Positions 52,966 through 62,680 of a stretch of DNA of 64,000 bases are shown here, piece after piece. A program made the translations under genes and the position numbers. Within the stretch, counting starts at the first letter, position 1. The number at the start of each line of letters is the position of its first letter. The notes under the pieces are model-generated. The model ran no database searches. It was not told the origin of the DNA and worked only from the letters and a program-made list of their open reading frames with translations. Source of the stretch: Eubacteriaceae bacterium. Lineage in GTDB: Bacteria; Bacillota; Clostridia; Lachnospirales; Lachnospiraceae. Location of the stretch: positions 1 to 64,000 of the forward strand of contig CABIWJ010000004.1 of assembly GCA_902362455.1 (NCBI GenBank). Direction: 5' to 3'.

Positions 52966-52998
52966 GTATATTTTAAGTACATTTTAAGCACATATTAA
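52953..52998. repeat. Short tandem repeat after argD
   Basis: About four copies of an 11-13-base unit resembling ACATTTTAAGT lie across the argD end and the gap before the next gene. Confidence 0.55.
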
Positions 52999-53013
52999 GG
53001 CAGATGATTTGTA

Positions 53014-54282
53014 ATGTTTAACAGATTTAAAGAAAATAAAAAAGTAATACTTGAGAGACTTACAGAGATAATCGCAATGGTTATCTCTGTAAGTATTATT
53101 ATTTTAGTGGCAGATAACAGTGAGACATTTAATCGCGGTGAGAAAGAGACAGAAGATGATGGACTTACATTATGGTATAATGACCAGAGATATGATGATT
53201 ATTTCACTAGTCTTGCTACAGATTATGAAAAAGTTAAAGGCATTAAGGTAAATGTGAAATATATGTCGGATATTGATTATTTAGAAAATATAAATAAGGC
53301 AAATAAACAGACAGATGATACACTCGGAAGAGCACCTGACATATATCTTTTAGATTCTGATGAATTAGAAGCAGCTTACGGATATGGACTAGCTAAAGAG
53401 AATGATAATTCTTCTTATAATTTAGAGAATTATTCGCCTGCAGCCATTAATGCAATAACTTATAAAGGAAAGAAAGTTGCTTATCCGCTTACATTTGATA
53501 CAGAATTTATGATATATAATGATGCATATTTTAAGTCTGTACCAGTTAATTTTCAGGCCATAATTAATTATTCTAAGAATTTTAAATTCAGTGAAAATAA
53601 AGATGTAAAATACATTATGTACTGGAATGTTGAAGATATCTACCATAATTATGGCTTCGTTGGGAAATATATGAATATAGGTGGCGAATCAGGAGATGAT
53701 AAAACTAAGATAAATGTTAATACAGATGAAGTTAAGAATGCATTTAACTTCTACACAGAGTTATCGAAAGATTTTGGTATAAATATAAGTGATGATTTTA
53801 GTGGATTAGCTAAAGCATTTATGAATGGCGAAATAATAGCTTCAATTGTTACTATGGATGAATATAATGAATTAAAGGAATTAGATAATCCTAAGAAAAT
53901 ATCCTATAATATATGTGGTCTGCCTGACTTAAATGACGAATCAGGAACAAAACCACTGTCGCGTACAGAGACTTTAGTCGTTAATTATATGTCAGATAAA
54001 GATAAGGAAGCTGAAGAATTAGCTAAATATGCAACCTATGACAGAACCGACTTAATCTATTCGCAGACAGGCCTGTTTTCAACAAAACATACAGACTATG
54101 CAAATGCTGATTATGCAGTTATACAGGAACAATACGATAATTCCTGTATATTACCTAAGATGCTTGTTACGGGAGATTACTTCGCACAGGTACAATCAGT
54201 ATTAAATAAAGCATGGAATGGCGCAAAAGTTGAAGATAATCTAAACACAATGTATGAAACCTATAAAACCCGTTTACAATAA
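53014..54282 (+). CDS. Extracellular solute-binding protein (family 1-like)
   Basis: This 422-residue protein has a signal anchor (about 20-36, without a lipobox Cys) and a family-1 binding-protein fold: GLTLWYNDQRYDDYF, APDIYLLDSDELEAAYGYGLA, KVAYPLTFDTEFMIYN, and an FMNGEIIASIVTMDEY segment. The substrate is probably a carbohydrate by family, but no permease or ATPase gene is adjacent. Ribosome binding is weak. It may serve a distant ABC transporter or act as a sensor partner. Confidence 0.75.
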   Translation: MFNRFKENKKVILERLTEIIAMVISVSIIILVADNSETFNRGEKETEDDGLTLWYNDQRYDDYFTSLATDYEKVKGIKVNVKYMSDIDYLENINKANKQTDDTLGRAPDIYLLDSDELEAAYGYGLAKENDNSSYNLENYSPAAINAITYKGKKVAYPLTFDTEFMIYNDAYFKSVPVNFQAIINYSKNFKFSENKDVKYIMYWNVEDIYHNYGFVGKYMNIGGESGDDKTKINVNTDEVKNAFNFYTELSKDFGINISDDFSGLAKAFMNGEIIASIVTMDEYNELKELDNPKKISYNICGLPDLNDESGTKPLSRTETLVVNYMSDKDKEAEELAKYATYDRTDLIYSQTGLFSTKHTDYANADYAVIQEQYDNSCILPKMLVTGDYFAQVQSVLNKAWNGAKVEDNLNTMYETYKTRLQ

Positions 54283-54320
54283 TACCATATAGACAATGTC
54301 TGGGTATTTGCGGAAACTTT

Positions 54321-54453
54321 AGTTACAGGGTATATATTTTAGCGCCTTGCGACTTTAGGCGAACAATTTATGATTATTTGTACGATGAAGGCGAACAAAT
54401 AATCATAAATTGTCCGACTAATGGAGTGAAAGCAAAATATATACCCTGTAACT
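54321..54453 (+). promoter_or_regulatory. Branched palindromic leader (three-stem element)
   Basis: A perfect 20-bp outer stem (54321-54340 with 54434-54453) encloses a CGCCT/AGGCG hairpin (54343-54361) and a perfect 19-bp stem (54363-54381 with 54395-54413) with a loop rich in GA and containing GGCGA. It ends about 35 bases before the ribosome binding site of the next gene. Perfect stems of this length in an intergenic region suggest selection, or a recently inserted palindromic element. Confidence 0.85.
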
Positions 54454-54500
54454 TTTATTTTGCAAATGTGCAGATAATTGAGCATATGGAGGTTGTAAAG

Positions 54501-54929
54501 ATGGGATATATAATTGCGTTGATATCGGGTGCATTAATGAGCGTTCAGGGTGTATTTAATACTGGAGTTACAAAGAATACCAGTATGTGGGTCTGTAACT
54601 GTTTTGTGCAGTTTACGGCTCTTTTAGCAGGTCTTGTTGTGTGGTTTTTTGCCGACCGAAGCAGTTTTATGGGAATAACAAAAGTTAGTCCCAAATATAT
54701 GCTGTTAGGTGGAATAATAGGAACAGCAATTACTTATACGGTTGTAAAAAGTATGGCTTCCTTAGGTCCTGCTAAATCTGTTATGGTTATCGTAGTATCA
54801 CAGGTGGTTGTTGCGTATGTTATAGAATTACTTGGAATGTTCGGGGTTGAGAAAGCAGATTTCGAGATGAAAAAGGTAATTGGTGTGTTGCTTGCAATAG
54901 CTGGTATCATCTTATTTAAGTGGGAATGA
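54501..54929 (+). CDS. YdcZ/DUF606-type DMT family membrane protein
   Basis: The 142-residue protein has about five TM helices, with GYIIALISGALMSVQGVFN at the start and the GGIIGTAITY motif of the YdcZ family (drug/metabolite transporter superfamily). These usually act as pairs or dimers. GGAGG (54488-54492) is 8 bases before the ATG at 54501. The frame runs open into the hairpin leader but translation from there is unlikely. Confidence 0.85.
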   Translation: MGYIIALISGALMSVQGVFNTGVTKNTSMWVCNCFVQFTALLAGLVVWFFADRSSFMGITKVSPKYMLLGGIIGTAITYTVVKSMASLGPAKSVMVIVVSQVVVAYVIELLGMFGVEKADFEMKKVIGVLLAIAGIILFKWE

Positions 54930-55093
54930 AAAAATATATTAAAAACAGGTTGTAAAACTTAAAAATTTTATGTAGAATAAATATGACATTCTATAATCTC
55001 TCTGAAATATTAAAATGAATTGGTATTTAGATTAGTATTTAGTTATTTAATATAATATTAAACCTAATATTTAATAGAAGAGGAGAGATTTTT

Positions 55094-55795
55094 ATGAACA
55101 GATTTTTAGATAAAAAAGTAAATAAGTTAATGTTAATGATTATATGTCTGGTAATGTTATCAGGCTGTAATGGCAGGAATAATGTAAAAGTCTATAGTGA
55201 TAAGGCAGATACAATTTCAGAAGACGATACATTTTCGGAGAGTGATTCAAAGAAATCTTCAGAGAAACAGGAAAGTGAATCATTAGCTGAGTCAGTACAG
55301 AATAAAGAAGTATATGTCCAGCTTTGTGGTGCAGTAAAAGCACCGGGTGTATATAAGATTTCAAGTGTATGCAGAGTATTTGAGGCAATAGAGTTAGCCG
55401 GAGGAGCTACCGAAGAAGCAGATATTGATTCGGTTAATCTTGCGAGACCTGTTGTGGATGAGATGAAGATTTATGTTCCGACAAAGGAAGAAGTTGAAAA
55501 TAGTAATGGCGATTATTTCTGGGAATATAATGATAAAACATTTGAAAATGAAGCTTTTTATAATGAAAATTTTTCTGATGGAGATACTTATATAAAAGAT
55601 GATGGACTTATTAACATTAATGAAGCAACAAAAGAAAAGCTTATGGAATTGCCTGGAATAGGTGAGGCAAAAGCAGAGGCTATAATTAATTACAGAGAAG
55701 AAAATGGTGGATTTAATGATATTTCAGACATAATGAATATAAGTGGAATTAAAGAAGCCGCATTTGATAAGATAAAAGATTTAATTAAGATATAA
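55094..55795 (+). CDS. comEA: ComEA-like DNA-binding lipoprotein
   Basis: It binds extracellular DNA at the membrane and hands it to ComEC in natural transformation. The 233-residue protein has a signal peptide with lipobox MLSGC (Cys at about 25) and a Ser/Glu/Lys-rich spacer. A SLBB domain (VYVQLCGAVKAPGVYKI) precedes tandem helix-hairpin-helix motifs at the C terminus (LININEATKEKLMELPGIGEAKAEAI). AGAGGAGAGATTTTT precedes the ATG. comEC lies three genes downstream. Confidence 0.9.
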   Translation: MNRFLDKKVNKLMLMIICLVMLSGCNGRNNVKVYSDKADTISEDDTFSESDSKKSSEKQESESLAESVQNKEVYVQLCGAVKAPGVYKISSVCRVFEAIELAGGATEEADIDSVNLARPVVDEMKIYVPTKEEVENSNGDYFWEYNDKTFENEAFYNENFSDGDTYIKDDGLININEATKEKLMELPGIGEAKAEAIINYREENGGFNDISDIMNISGIKEAAFDKIKDLIKI

Positions 55796-55879
55796 AAGAT
55801 ATAGACAGTCAAAATATTATTGAAAGGTAGCCAGGGATTGACTGTGAAGAAAGGGCATATATACATAGGTGATGTGAAA

Positions 55880-56569
55880 ATGGGAAACAGAATATTAGTT
55901 GTAGATGATGAAAAGCTAATTGTTAAAGGAATTAAATTCAGTTTAGAACAGGATGGAATGGAAGTTGACTGTGCATATGATGGAGAAGAGGCAGTTAACT
56001 TAGCTAAACAGGTAGAATATGATATCGTTTTGTTAGATGTTATGCTTCCGGTATATGACGGTTTTGAAGTTCTTAGCAGAATAAGGGAATTTAGTTCTAT
56101 GCCTGTAATTATGCTCACAGCCAAAGGTGATGATATGGATAAAATTCTTGGACTTGAATATGGTGCAGATGATTATATTACCAAACCATTTAATATATTA
56201 GAAGTCAAGGCAAGAATTAAAGCCATAATGAGAAGAAGTAAGAAAGAGGAAACTAACAGCAGACCTAATAAGTTGGTTGTTAAAGGTGATCTTAAGTTAG
56301 ATGTTGAGGGCAGAAATGTTAAAATAGGTGATAAAGAGATAAATCTTACAGCTAAAGAATTTGATTTATTAGAATTATTACTTACTAACCCTAATAAAGT
56401 ATATAGCCGTGAGAAACTTTTAAGTATCGTGTGGGGATATGAGTATCCAGGCGATGTCCGTACAGTTGATGTTCATATCAGACGTCTTAGGGAAAAGATT
56501 GAGAGTAATCCTAGTGAACCTAAATATGTATTTACAAAATGGGGTGTCGGTTATTTCTTTAAAGAATAA
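55880..56569 (+). CDS. OmpR-family response regulator
   Basis: The 229-residue protein has a receiver domain with the acidic pair DDEK, phosphorylatable Asp in LLDVMLP, the Thr in MLTAKGD and the Lys in TKPF. A winged-helix DNA-binding domain (TAKEFDLLELLL, RTVDVHIRRLREK) follows. The start is the ATG at 55880 after AGGTGA; an open frame upstream is rejected. Its kinase partner follows 15 bases later. It resembles WalR/PhoP regulators of the cell envelope. Confidence 0.94.
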   Translation: MGNRILVVDDEKLIVKGIKFSLEQDGMEVDCAYDGEEAVNLAKQVEYDIVLLDVMLPVYDGFEVLSRIREFSSMPVIMLTAKGDDMDKILGLEYGADDYITKPFNILEVKARIKAIMRRSKKEETNSRPNKLVVKGDLKLDVEGRNVKIGDKEINLTAKEFDLLELLLTNPNKVYSREKLLSIVWGYEYPGDVRTVDVHIRRLREKIESNPSEPKYVFTKWGVGYFFKE

Positions 56570-56584
56570 CATTAAGGAGCCTGT

Positions 56585-58066
56585 ATGCTAAATAAGATTA
56601 AAGACCACAGATTTCACCGAAACTTAAAAAGATATATCGGCTTAACCAGAAAAGTGTTTAGAAGTATGAAGTTTCGAATCTTTATCATACTTTTGCTGAT
56701 AGGAATTGTTCCTATAATAATTTTTCAGGGCGTTGTAAGAATACCTATTGAAAATGCAATGGTTGATATGAAGATGGACAGACTTTTGAGCCAGTGCAAT
56801 ATATTGAAGAATCATATAATAAGCGAAAATTATATGGAGATTAAAGAATCGCCTGCAATTGATGCGGAATTGTCGCAGCTATCGGCTATGTATGATGGTC
56901 GTATTATGCTGATAGACAATAACTTTATGATTATAAAAGATACATATGTGATGGATGAAGATAAAACAACTGTATCTGAAGAGATTATTAAATGTTATAA
57001 AGGCAAGAATGTTTCGTATTATGATTCTAAGAAACAGTATATTAAGTTTATTTCATCTATTTCAAAGGATAATAATAATATATCAGGAATAATGTATGTA
57101 ACATTTTCAACGAAAGATGTTGAGTATGCTATAGATAAAATAGCCGAGAAAATGTATATTATTCAGACGATTTTAGCACTTGTAGTGGTTATATTTGCAT
57201 TTTTCTGGCCAAAAAAATTAGTAAAACCATTCGATGAAATTGGTAATTCTTTCGAGAAAGTGTCATTTGGATATTTTGATAATGAATTATCATTAAGTGG
57301 ATATACCGAAACAGAGAAACTTGCACAAGCATTTAATAGTATGCTTGGACGAATGAAGAAAATTGATGATTCGAGACAGGAATTCGTGTCAAATGTGTCG
57401 CATGAATTAAAGACACCTATTACATCTATAAAGGTTTTAGCTGATTCATTGATGATGCAGGACGATGTACCAAATGAAATATATAAGGAATTCTTTGGCG
57501 ACATAGTCAATGAAATTGACAGAGAGAATGAAATTATAACAGATTTACTTACACTTGTAAGGCTAGATAAGAAGAATGCTAGCTTAAATATTTCACAAGT
57601 AAATATAAATGAGTTAGTTGAAATGATTCTTAAAAGATTAAAACCTATCGCTGCTAAGAATAATATTGAACTCGTATTAGAGAGCTTCAGACCGATTCTT
57701 GCAGAAGTCGATGAAGTTAAGATGACAAGTGCAATATCTAATCTTGTGGAAAATGCAATCAAATACAATGTAATGGATGGCTGGGTAAGGGTTACCCTTA
57801 ATGCCGATCATAAATATTTCTTTATTAAAGTGGCTGATTCGGGAATAGGTATTCCAGATGAATCACAGGAAATGGTATTTGAGCGTTTCTACAGGGTAGA
57901 CAAGACAAGGGCAAGAAAGACGGGAGGCACAGGTTTAGGACTTGCAATTACTAAGAATATTATTATGCTTCATAATGGAGCAATCAAGGTATACAGTAAA
58001 GAGGGTGAAGGAACAACCTTTACTGTAAGAATACCTCTTAATTATGTGAATGAGGAAAACAGATAG
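56585..58066 (+). CDS. Sensor histidine kinase
   Basis: This 493-residue membrane kinase pairs with the preceding regulator. TM1 is at about 31-49, the extracytoplasmic sensor at about 50-190 and TM2 at about 197-215, then HAMP. The HisKA motif has phospho-His in SNVSHELKTPITS and the HATPase boxes are NLVENAIKYN, DSGIGIP and GGTGLGLAITKNI. Sensor ligand unknown. The order regulator, kinase, GerMN protein suggests a WalRK-like envelope stress role (inference). Confidence 0.94.
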   Translation: MLNKIKDHRFHRNLKRYIGLTRKVFRSMKFRIFIILLLIGIVPIIIFQGVVRIPIENAMVDMKMDRLLSQCNILKNHIISENYMEIKESPAIDAELSQLSAMYDGRIMLIDNNFMIIKDTYVMDEDKTTVSEEIIKCYKGKNVSYYDSKKQYIKFISSISKDNNNISGIMYVTFSTKDVEYAIDKIAEKMYIIQTILALVVVIFAFFWPKKLVKPFDEIGNSFEKVSFGYFDNELSLSGYTETEKLAQAFNSMLGRMKKIDDSRQEFVSNVSHELKTPITSIKVLADSLMMQDDVPNEIYKEFFGDIVNEIDRENEIITDLLTLVRLDKKNASLNISQVNINELVEMILKRLKPIAAKNNIELVLESFRPILAEVDEVKMTSAISNLVENAIKYNVMDGWVRVTLNADHKYFFIKVADSGIGIPDESQEMVFERFYRVDKTRARKTGGTGLGLAITKNIIMLHNGAIKVYSKEGEGTTFTVRIPLNYVNEENR

Positions 58067-58080
58067 GAATGATTTAGAAT

Positions 58081-59016
58081 ATGAAACACAGATTAAAATT
58101 AAAAAGAGTAGTTCTCTTAGAATTGATACTAATTATGATTATCTGTATGTTTTCGGGCTGTTCAAAGAGCAGTAAACTCAAAAAAAACGGAGAAATATAT
58201 CTGTATTATACTAATAAAGACAGAACAAAGTTGATTTCTAAGACCTATAATCCAGAAGGTGATGATACAATAGCACAGATAGAGGAAGTCTTAAATCAGA
58301 TGAATACGTCGGCGAAAAAGAAGAACTGCATTACAGCGAAGCCTGAAAGCGTAGAGATATCAGGATATACATTATATGATAAGACAGTTAATATTGATTT
58401 TAGTTCATCATATTACGAGATGAGCAAGGTTACAGAATTATTATGTCGTTCAGCCATTGTACTTAGTATTACACAGATAAAAGGTGTTGATTATGTAATA
58501 TTTACGGTAAATAGCCAGCCACTTGTACTAGATGGCAATAATGAAATAGGAAGTATGAAAGCTGAGGATTTTGTGGCAGGAGAAGAATCAAATATTAATT
58601 CGTTTCAGAATCTTAATATTGTAGTATATTATGCAGATAAAGATGGAAAAAATCTTGTGCCTGAGGAATATTCAGGTGTATATGATGCAAATACTTCAGT
58701 TGAGAAGCTGATACTTGATAAGCTTATTAGCGGACCAGAATTAAGCCAATATCAGAGAACGATACCATCTAATGTTAAGTTACTTAGTGTTATGACAAAA
58801 GATGGAATATGTTATGTGAATTTTGATGATTCATTTATGACGGAGAGTACAGATGTGTCACCGGAATTAGAGATTTATTCAATAGTCAATTCTCTATGTG
58901 AATTAAGCTATATTAATAAAGTTCAGATAAGTATTAATGGTGAAACAAATGTTAAATTTAAAGATTCAATATCGTTAGAATATACATTTACAAGGAATTT
59001 AGATATTGTAAAATAG
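58081..59016 (+). CDS. GerMN-domain lipoprotein
   Basis: The 311-residue protein has a lipobox FSGC (Cys at about 27) and two GerMN-type domains (about 40-170 and 180-305, with VNIDFSSSYYEMS and CYVNFDDSFMTES). In Bacillus GerM acts in sporulation and germination, and in other Firmicutes similar proteins sit with two-component systems. It begins 14 bases after the kinase, so it is probably in the same operon. Confidence 0.88.
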   Translation: MKHRLKLKRVVLLELILIMIICMFSGCSKSSKLKKNGEIYLYYTNKDRTKLISKTYNPEGDDTIAQIEEVLNQMNTSAKKKNCITAKPESVEISGYTLYDKTVNIDFSSSYYEMSKVTELLCRSAIVLSITQIKGVDYVIFTVNSQPLVLDGNNEIGSMKAEDFVAGEESNINSFQNLNIVVYYADKDGKNLVPEEYSGVYDANTSVEKLILDKLISGPELSQYQRTIPSNVKLLSVMTKDGICYVNFDDSFMTESTDVSPELEIYSIVNSLCELSYINKVQISINGETNVKFKDSISLEYTFTRNLDIVK

Positions 59017-59028
59017 AGGTGAGATAAG

Positions 59029-61470
59029 ATAAAACGGCCACTTGTTATAATGGCCGCAGCCTTGATAATTGGAGAATCAGTGGGAAGATTAACAGAAGCT
59101 AAAATGGGGTTAATAATTATTGCAGAAATATGTATTATAGCCACCGGTTTACTGGTGGCTTTTGTAATTAACAGAATTAACAGACATTTCCTTAGGAGAA
59201 AAGTACGTTTAATCGTATTATACATGGGTATAGTATGCCTTATAGTTAATATGGGTTTTGCTAAATATAGGAATTATAATGATAAGCTGCATAGCCTGGA
59301 AAATGGATTAAGAGCACATGAAAGAGTGAGAGTATGTGGAAAGATTACTAAGTCAGAGGAAAAGAGTACTGGAATCTATTATTATCTTGAAAATGCATAT
59401 GTGTCAGGGAAGAATAATCAAATTAGTAATGTTAATATAATATTATATGTTAAAGATGAGAAAATAGAAGGCATTACAGGAGAGATGATAGATACATATG
59501 CTAAGTATGACAGTTACAAATTAGCAAGGAATAAAGGAGGTTTTAATGAAAGAAAATATTATTATGAATTAGGTATTGCAGGGAGATTTATTAAGGAAAA
59601 TGATGATGAAACATTTATAATTTCTAAAAGAGATATAGTAAGCACAGGATTATACAGATTAAAATGTCATTGCATAGATATACTTGATAAGATTACTTCT
59701 GCAAAATATTCGGGTATATATAAGGGAATATTGTTAGGTGATAAGTCAGATATAGAAAGCGATACGAGGTCACTATATAAGATGGCAGGAATATCACATC
59801 TGTTAGCAATTTCAGGCTTACATATATCGCTTATAGGTTATTTTGTATACAGGACTTTAAGAAAGATAATGGGTTTATATCCGTCAGGAATATTCACATT
59901 TACTATAATATTGTGTTATGGAAATATGATAGGTGAAAATATATCTGCTAAAAGAGCAATAATAATGTTTGGAGTAAGTCTGCTTGCCAAATTGATTGGA
60001 AGAACCTATGATATATTATCTGCTCTTACGCTGGCATTTATAATAATAATATATACTAATCCGTTAGCGATATTTAATTCAGGTATGTTATTGTCATTTG
60101 GTGCAATTCTAGGAATTATATTACTTCACACACCTTTAATGAGATTTATTAAAATAAATAATAAGCTTATATCATCATTTCTGGCAAGTGAGATGATTAA
60201 TACTATTATAAGACCGATATCAGCATATTTTTATTATGAGATATCAATGTATTCATCAGTTATTAATATAATTATAATTCCATTTATGGGTATAATCGTA
60301 GTATGTGGAATATTGGGAATAATAATCGGTAGTGTAAGTGTACATCTTGGAAGTTTCGTCATATGGATTGGATGCAGAGTTCTTCAATTCTATGATTTTG
60401 TATGCAGGTTATTCTTGAAAATGCCATATGCAACGAGAATAGTCGGAATACCGGGGAATCTAAGGCTTGTGATATATTTTGGACTATTAATTATAGCTGT
60501 AATAATATTACATATTTATTTAAATAGAAATGATGAAATTTATAATAATGATAATGAATGTAATATTGTAAATTGTGGCGAAATTGACACATTTAAGGTC
60601 AGAAATATAAAGAGAATATCAGTATGTATGGTGCTTATACTTCTTAATGTTATCCTGTTATCTAACAATGTTAAAGGTGTCAGAATTAATATGCTTGATG
60701 TAGGTCAGGGAGACAGCATTTGTATTAATAATGCCGGAAATACTTTGTTAGTTGATGCAGGCAGCAGCAGTGAGAAAGATATTACTAAATATACAATTCT
60801 TCCGTTTCTTAAGGCGAGCGGAATTGAGTGTGTGGATTATCTTATTATGACACATTCAGATATGGACCATATAAATGGAATGAATGATTTAATGGAATAC
60901 AAATATAATGGCAGAAATTATGTGAAAAACATTATTGTTCCAAAGATTAACGAAACGGTAGTTGATAAAAATTATAGAAATATTATTTCCAAGGCTGAGA
61001 AAGAGAAAATAAATGTAATATATCTTGGTAAAGGAGATATTATTCAAATGAAAGGTTTACAGATAAGATGTCTGTGGCCTGAAGATGATAGAAAGCTTGA
61101 TAAAAATGATTTATCTTTAACATTTTATCTTTCGGTATCTGAATCAGATTTTCGGATGTTATTTACCGGAGATTTAGGCATGGAGGGTGAGAAGATGCTT
61201 ATTAAATCAGGAATATCAGATAAGGTAAACGTTTTAAAAACCGGGCATCATGGCTCTAATAATTCATCATCAGCAGAGTTTCTAAAGGTATTGTTACCAG
61301 AGGTAAGTATCATTTCCTGTGGTGTTAATAACAGATATGGACACCCGGGACAAGACGCATTAAAGAGGCTTAAAAATATAGCTTCTGATATATACGTGAC
61401 TAAAGATACAGGTGAGATAGATATTCACGTAAATGAAAGAGGTTTTAAGGTTGAAACTTTTCTGCATTAA
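59029..61470 (+). CDS. comEC: ComEC/Rec2 DNA uptake channel, candidate ATA start
   Basis: ComEC carries single-stranded DNA across the membrane and has a nuclease-like domain. The protein (813 residues if begun at ATA 59029) has an N-terminal TM pair and OB-like region. The competence TM domain follows (AGISHLLAISGLHISLIG, about 240-450). The C-terminal metallo-beta-lactamase domain has LDVGQGDS, THSDMDHINGM, TGDLG and KTGHHGSNNSS. GAGGTGA (59016-59022) is 6 bases before ATA AAA CGG CCA. The conserved KRPLV start lies upstream of the first ATG (59050), which has no ribosome binding site. Confidence 0.9.
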   Translation: MKRPLVIMAAALIIGESVGRLTEAKMGLIIIAEICIIATGLLVAFVINRINRHFLRRKVRLIVLYMGIVCLIVNMGFAKYRNYNDKLHSLENGLRAHERVRVCGKITKSEEKSTGIYYYLENAYVSGKNNQISNVNIILYVKDEKIEGITGEMIDTYAKYDSYKLARNKGGFNERKYYYELGIAGRFIKENDDETFIISKRDIVSTGLYRLKCHCIDILDKITSAKYSGIYKGILLGDKSDIESDTRSLYKMAGISHLLAISGLHISLIGYFVYRTLRKIMGLYPSGIFTFTIILCYGNMIGENISAKRAIIMFGVSLLAKLIGRTYDILSALTLAFIIIIYTNPLAIFNSGMLLSFGAILGIILLHTPLMRFIKINNKLISSFLASEMINTIIRPISAYFYYEISMYSSVINIIIIPFMGIIVVCGILGIIIGSVSVHLGSFVIWIGCRVLQFYDFVCRLFLKMPYATRIVGIPGNLRLVIYFGLLIIAVIILHIYLNRNDEIYNNDNECNIVNCGEIDTFKVRNIKRISVCMVLILLNVILLSNNVKGVRINMLDVGQGDSICINNAGNTLLVDAGSSSEKDITKYTILPFLKASGIECVDYLIMTHSDMDHINGMNDLMEYKYNGRNYVKNIIVPKINETVVDKNYRNIISKAEKEKINVIYLGKGDIIQMKGLQIRCLWPEDDRKLDKNDLSLTFYLSVSESDFRMLFTGDLGMEGEKMLIKSGISDKVNVLKTGHHGSNNSSSAEFLKVLLPEVSIISCGVNNRYGHPGQDALKRLKNIASDIYVTKDTGEIDIHVNERGFKVETFLH

Positions 61471-61520
61471 CATTATAATCTTAAATATGGATAAATCTTA
61501 AATCGGAGGAAGATTCTTAA

Positions 61521-62498
61521 ATGAAGAATATAATCAAAGATATAGAAAAGGGTGAGATTAAAAGGGCATATCTTATATATGGCGAAGAGAAGTATTTAGT
61601 CAGAAATATCAAGGATAAACTTATAAAGGCCATCGTAAATGACGGAGATAATATGAATTTCTCGAAGTTCTCAGGAAAAGATTGTAATGAAAAGCAGATA
61701 ATTGATCTGGCAGAGACACTTCCATTCTTAGCACAGTATAGAGTCATACTTATGGAAGATACAGGGTGGTTTAAGTCTGCAAATGAAGATATGGCTAATT
61801 ATATTGCTGAAATTCCTGAAGATACGGTATTAGTATTTATAGAAAATGAGGTTGATAAGCGTAATCGTCTATATAAACAGGTTAAAAGTAATGGATATGT
61901 ATGTGAATGTGGCAGAATGAATAAATCTGACCTTAGTAAATGGATACTGGTAAGATTAAAGAAAGAAAATAAGAATATTGCCAGAGACAATATGGATTAT
62001 CTGTTAGATAAGCTTGGAGACGATATGGATAATATCACAAGTGAATTAGATAAACTACTTAGTTATACACTTAATAAAGATGTAATTACAAGAGAAGATA
62101 TTGATAAGGTATGCATAAGTGAAATCAGTGGTAAAATATTCGAGATGGTCGATGCGATTGGTAATAAGAAGCAGAAAAAGGCACTTGATTTATACTATGA
62201 TTTGATAGCTGTTAGAGAAGCTCCGATGAAGATTCTGTATATGTTGGCCAGACAGTTTAATATAATGTTACAGGTTAAGGAAATGCTAAATAACAGAGAA
62301 GCGGCAGCAGTGATAGCTAAAAATATGGGTATGCAGAATTTTGTGGTTAATAAGGCGATAGGACAGTGCAGGAATTTCACTTTACCTGTTATTAAAGATG
62401 CAGTTAATTATTGTCTTGAATTAGAAGAAGCAGTAAAACTTGGAAATATGAATGATAAAATGGCAGTTGAATTAATTATTGTTAAATATAGTGCTTAA
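61521..62498 (+). CDS. holA: DNA polymerase III delta subunit
   Basis: It opens the beta clamp as part of the clamp loader. The 325-residue protein has the Gram-positive HolA pattern: YLIYGEEKYLVRNIKDKL, the ARDNMDYLLDKLGDDMDNITSELDKLLSY region, EISGKIFEMVDAIGNK and RQFNIMLQVKEML. GGAGGAAGATTCTTAA precedes the ATG. comEC-holA-rpsT-gpr is the order seen in many Firmicutes. Confidence 0.96.
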   Translation: MKNIIKDIEKGEIKRAYLIYGEEKYLVRNIKDKLIKAIVNDGDNMNFSKFSGKDCNEKQIIDLAETLPFLAQYRVILMEDTGWFKSANEDMANYIAEIPEDTVLVFIENEVDKRNRLYKQVKSNGYVCECGRMNKSDLSKWILVRLKKENKNIARDNMDYLLDKLGDDMDNITSELDKLLSYTLNKDVITREDIDKVCISEISGKIFEMVDAIGNKKQKKALDLYYDLIAVREAPMKILYMLARQFNIMLQVKEMLNNREAAAVIAKNMGMQNFVVNKAIGQCRNFTLPVIKDAVNYCLELEEAVKLGNMNDKMAVELIIVKYSA

Positions 62499-62513
62499 TT
62501 ATGTTTAAAAACT

Positions 62514-62563
62514 AAAGACCGGTACGATAAATTTTGACTTTGATTTATCATACCGGTCTTTTA
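62514..62563 (+). terminator. Terminator of holA
   Basis: AAAGACCGGTACGATAAAT pairs with ATTTATCATACCGGTCTTT with one wobble, and TT follows. Confidence 0.85.
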
Positions 62564-62613
62564 ACATTAGAGTTATAGGAAAAAACGTGTTAGTGTCTAA
62601 TCTCTATAAATAT

Positions 62614-62653
62614 AGAACAAAAACTGCCATACCGCAAATAGCAGTATAGCAGT
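62614..62653 (-). terminator. Terminator of rpsT
   Basis: On the minus strand AACTGCTATAC pairs with GTATGGCAGTT, followed by T-rich sequence. It lies 28 bases past the rpsT stop. Confidence 0.75.
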
Positions 62654-62680
62654 TCTGAATTCATATATTATAAGTACTAA

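Noticed and set aside
54378..54500. N-terminal extension of the YdcZ protein
   Set aside because: It starts inside the perfect palindrome, and GGAGG marks the later ATG.
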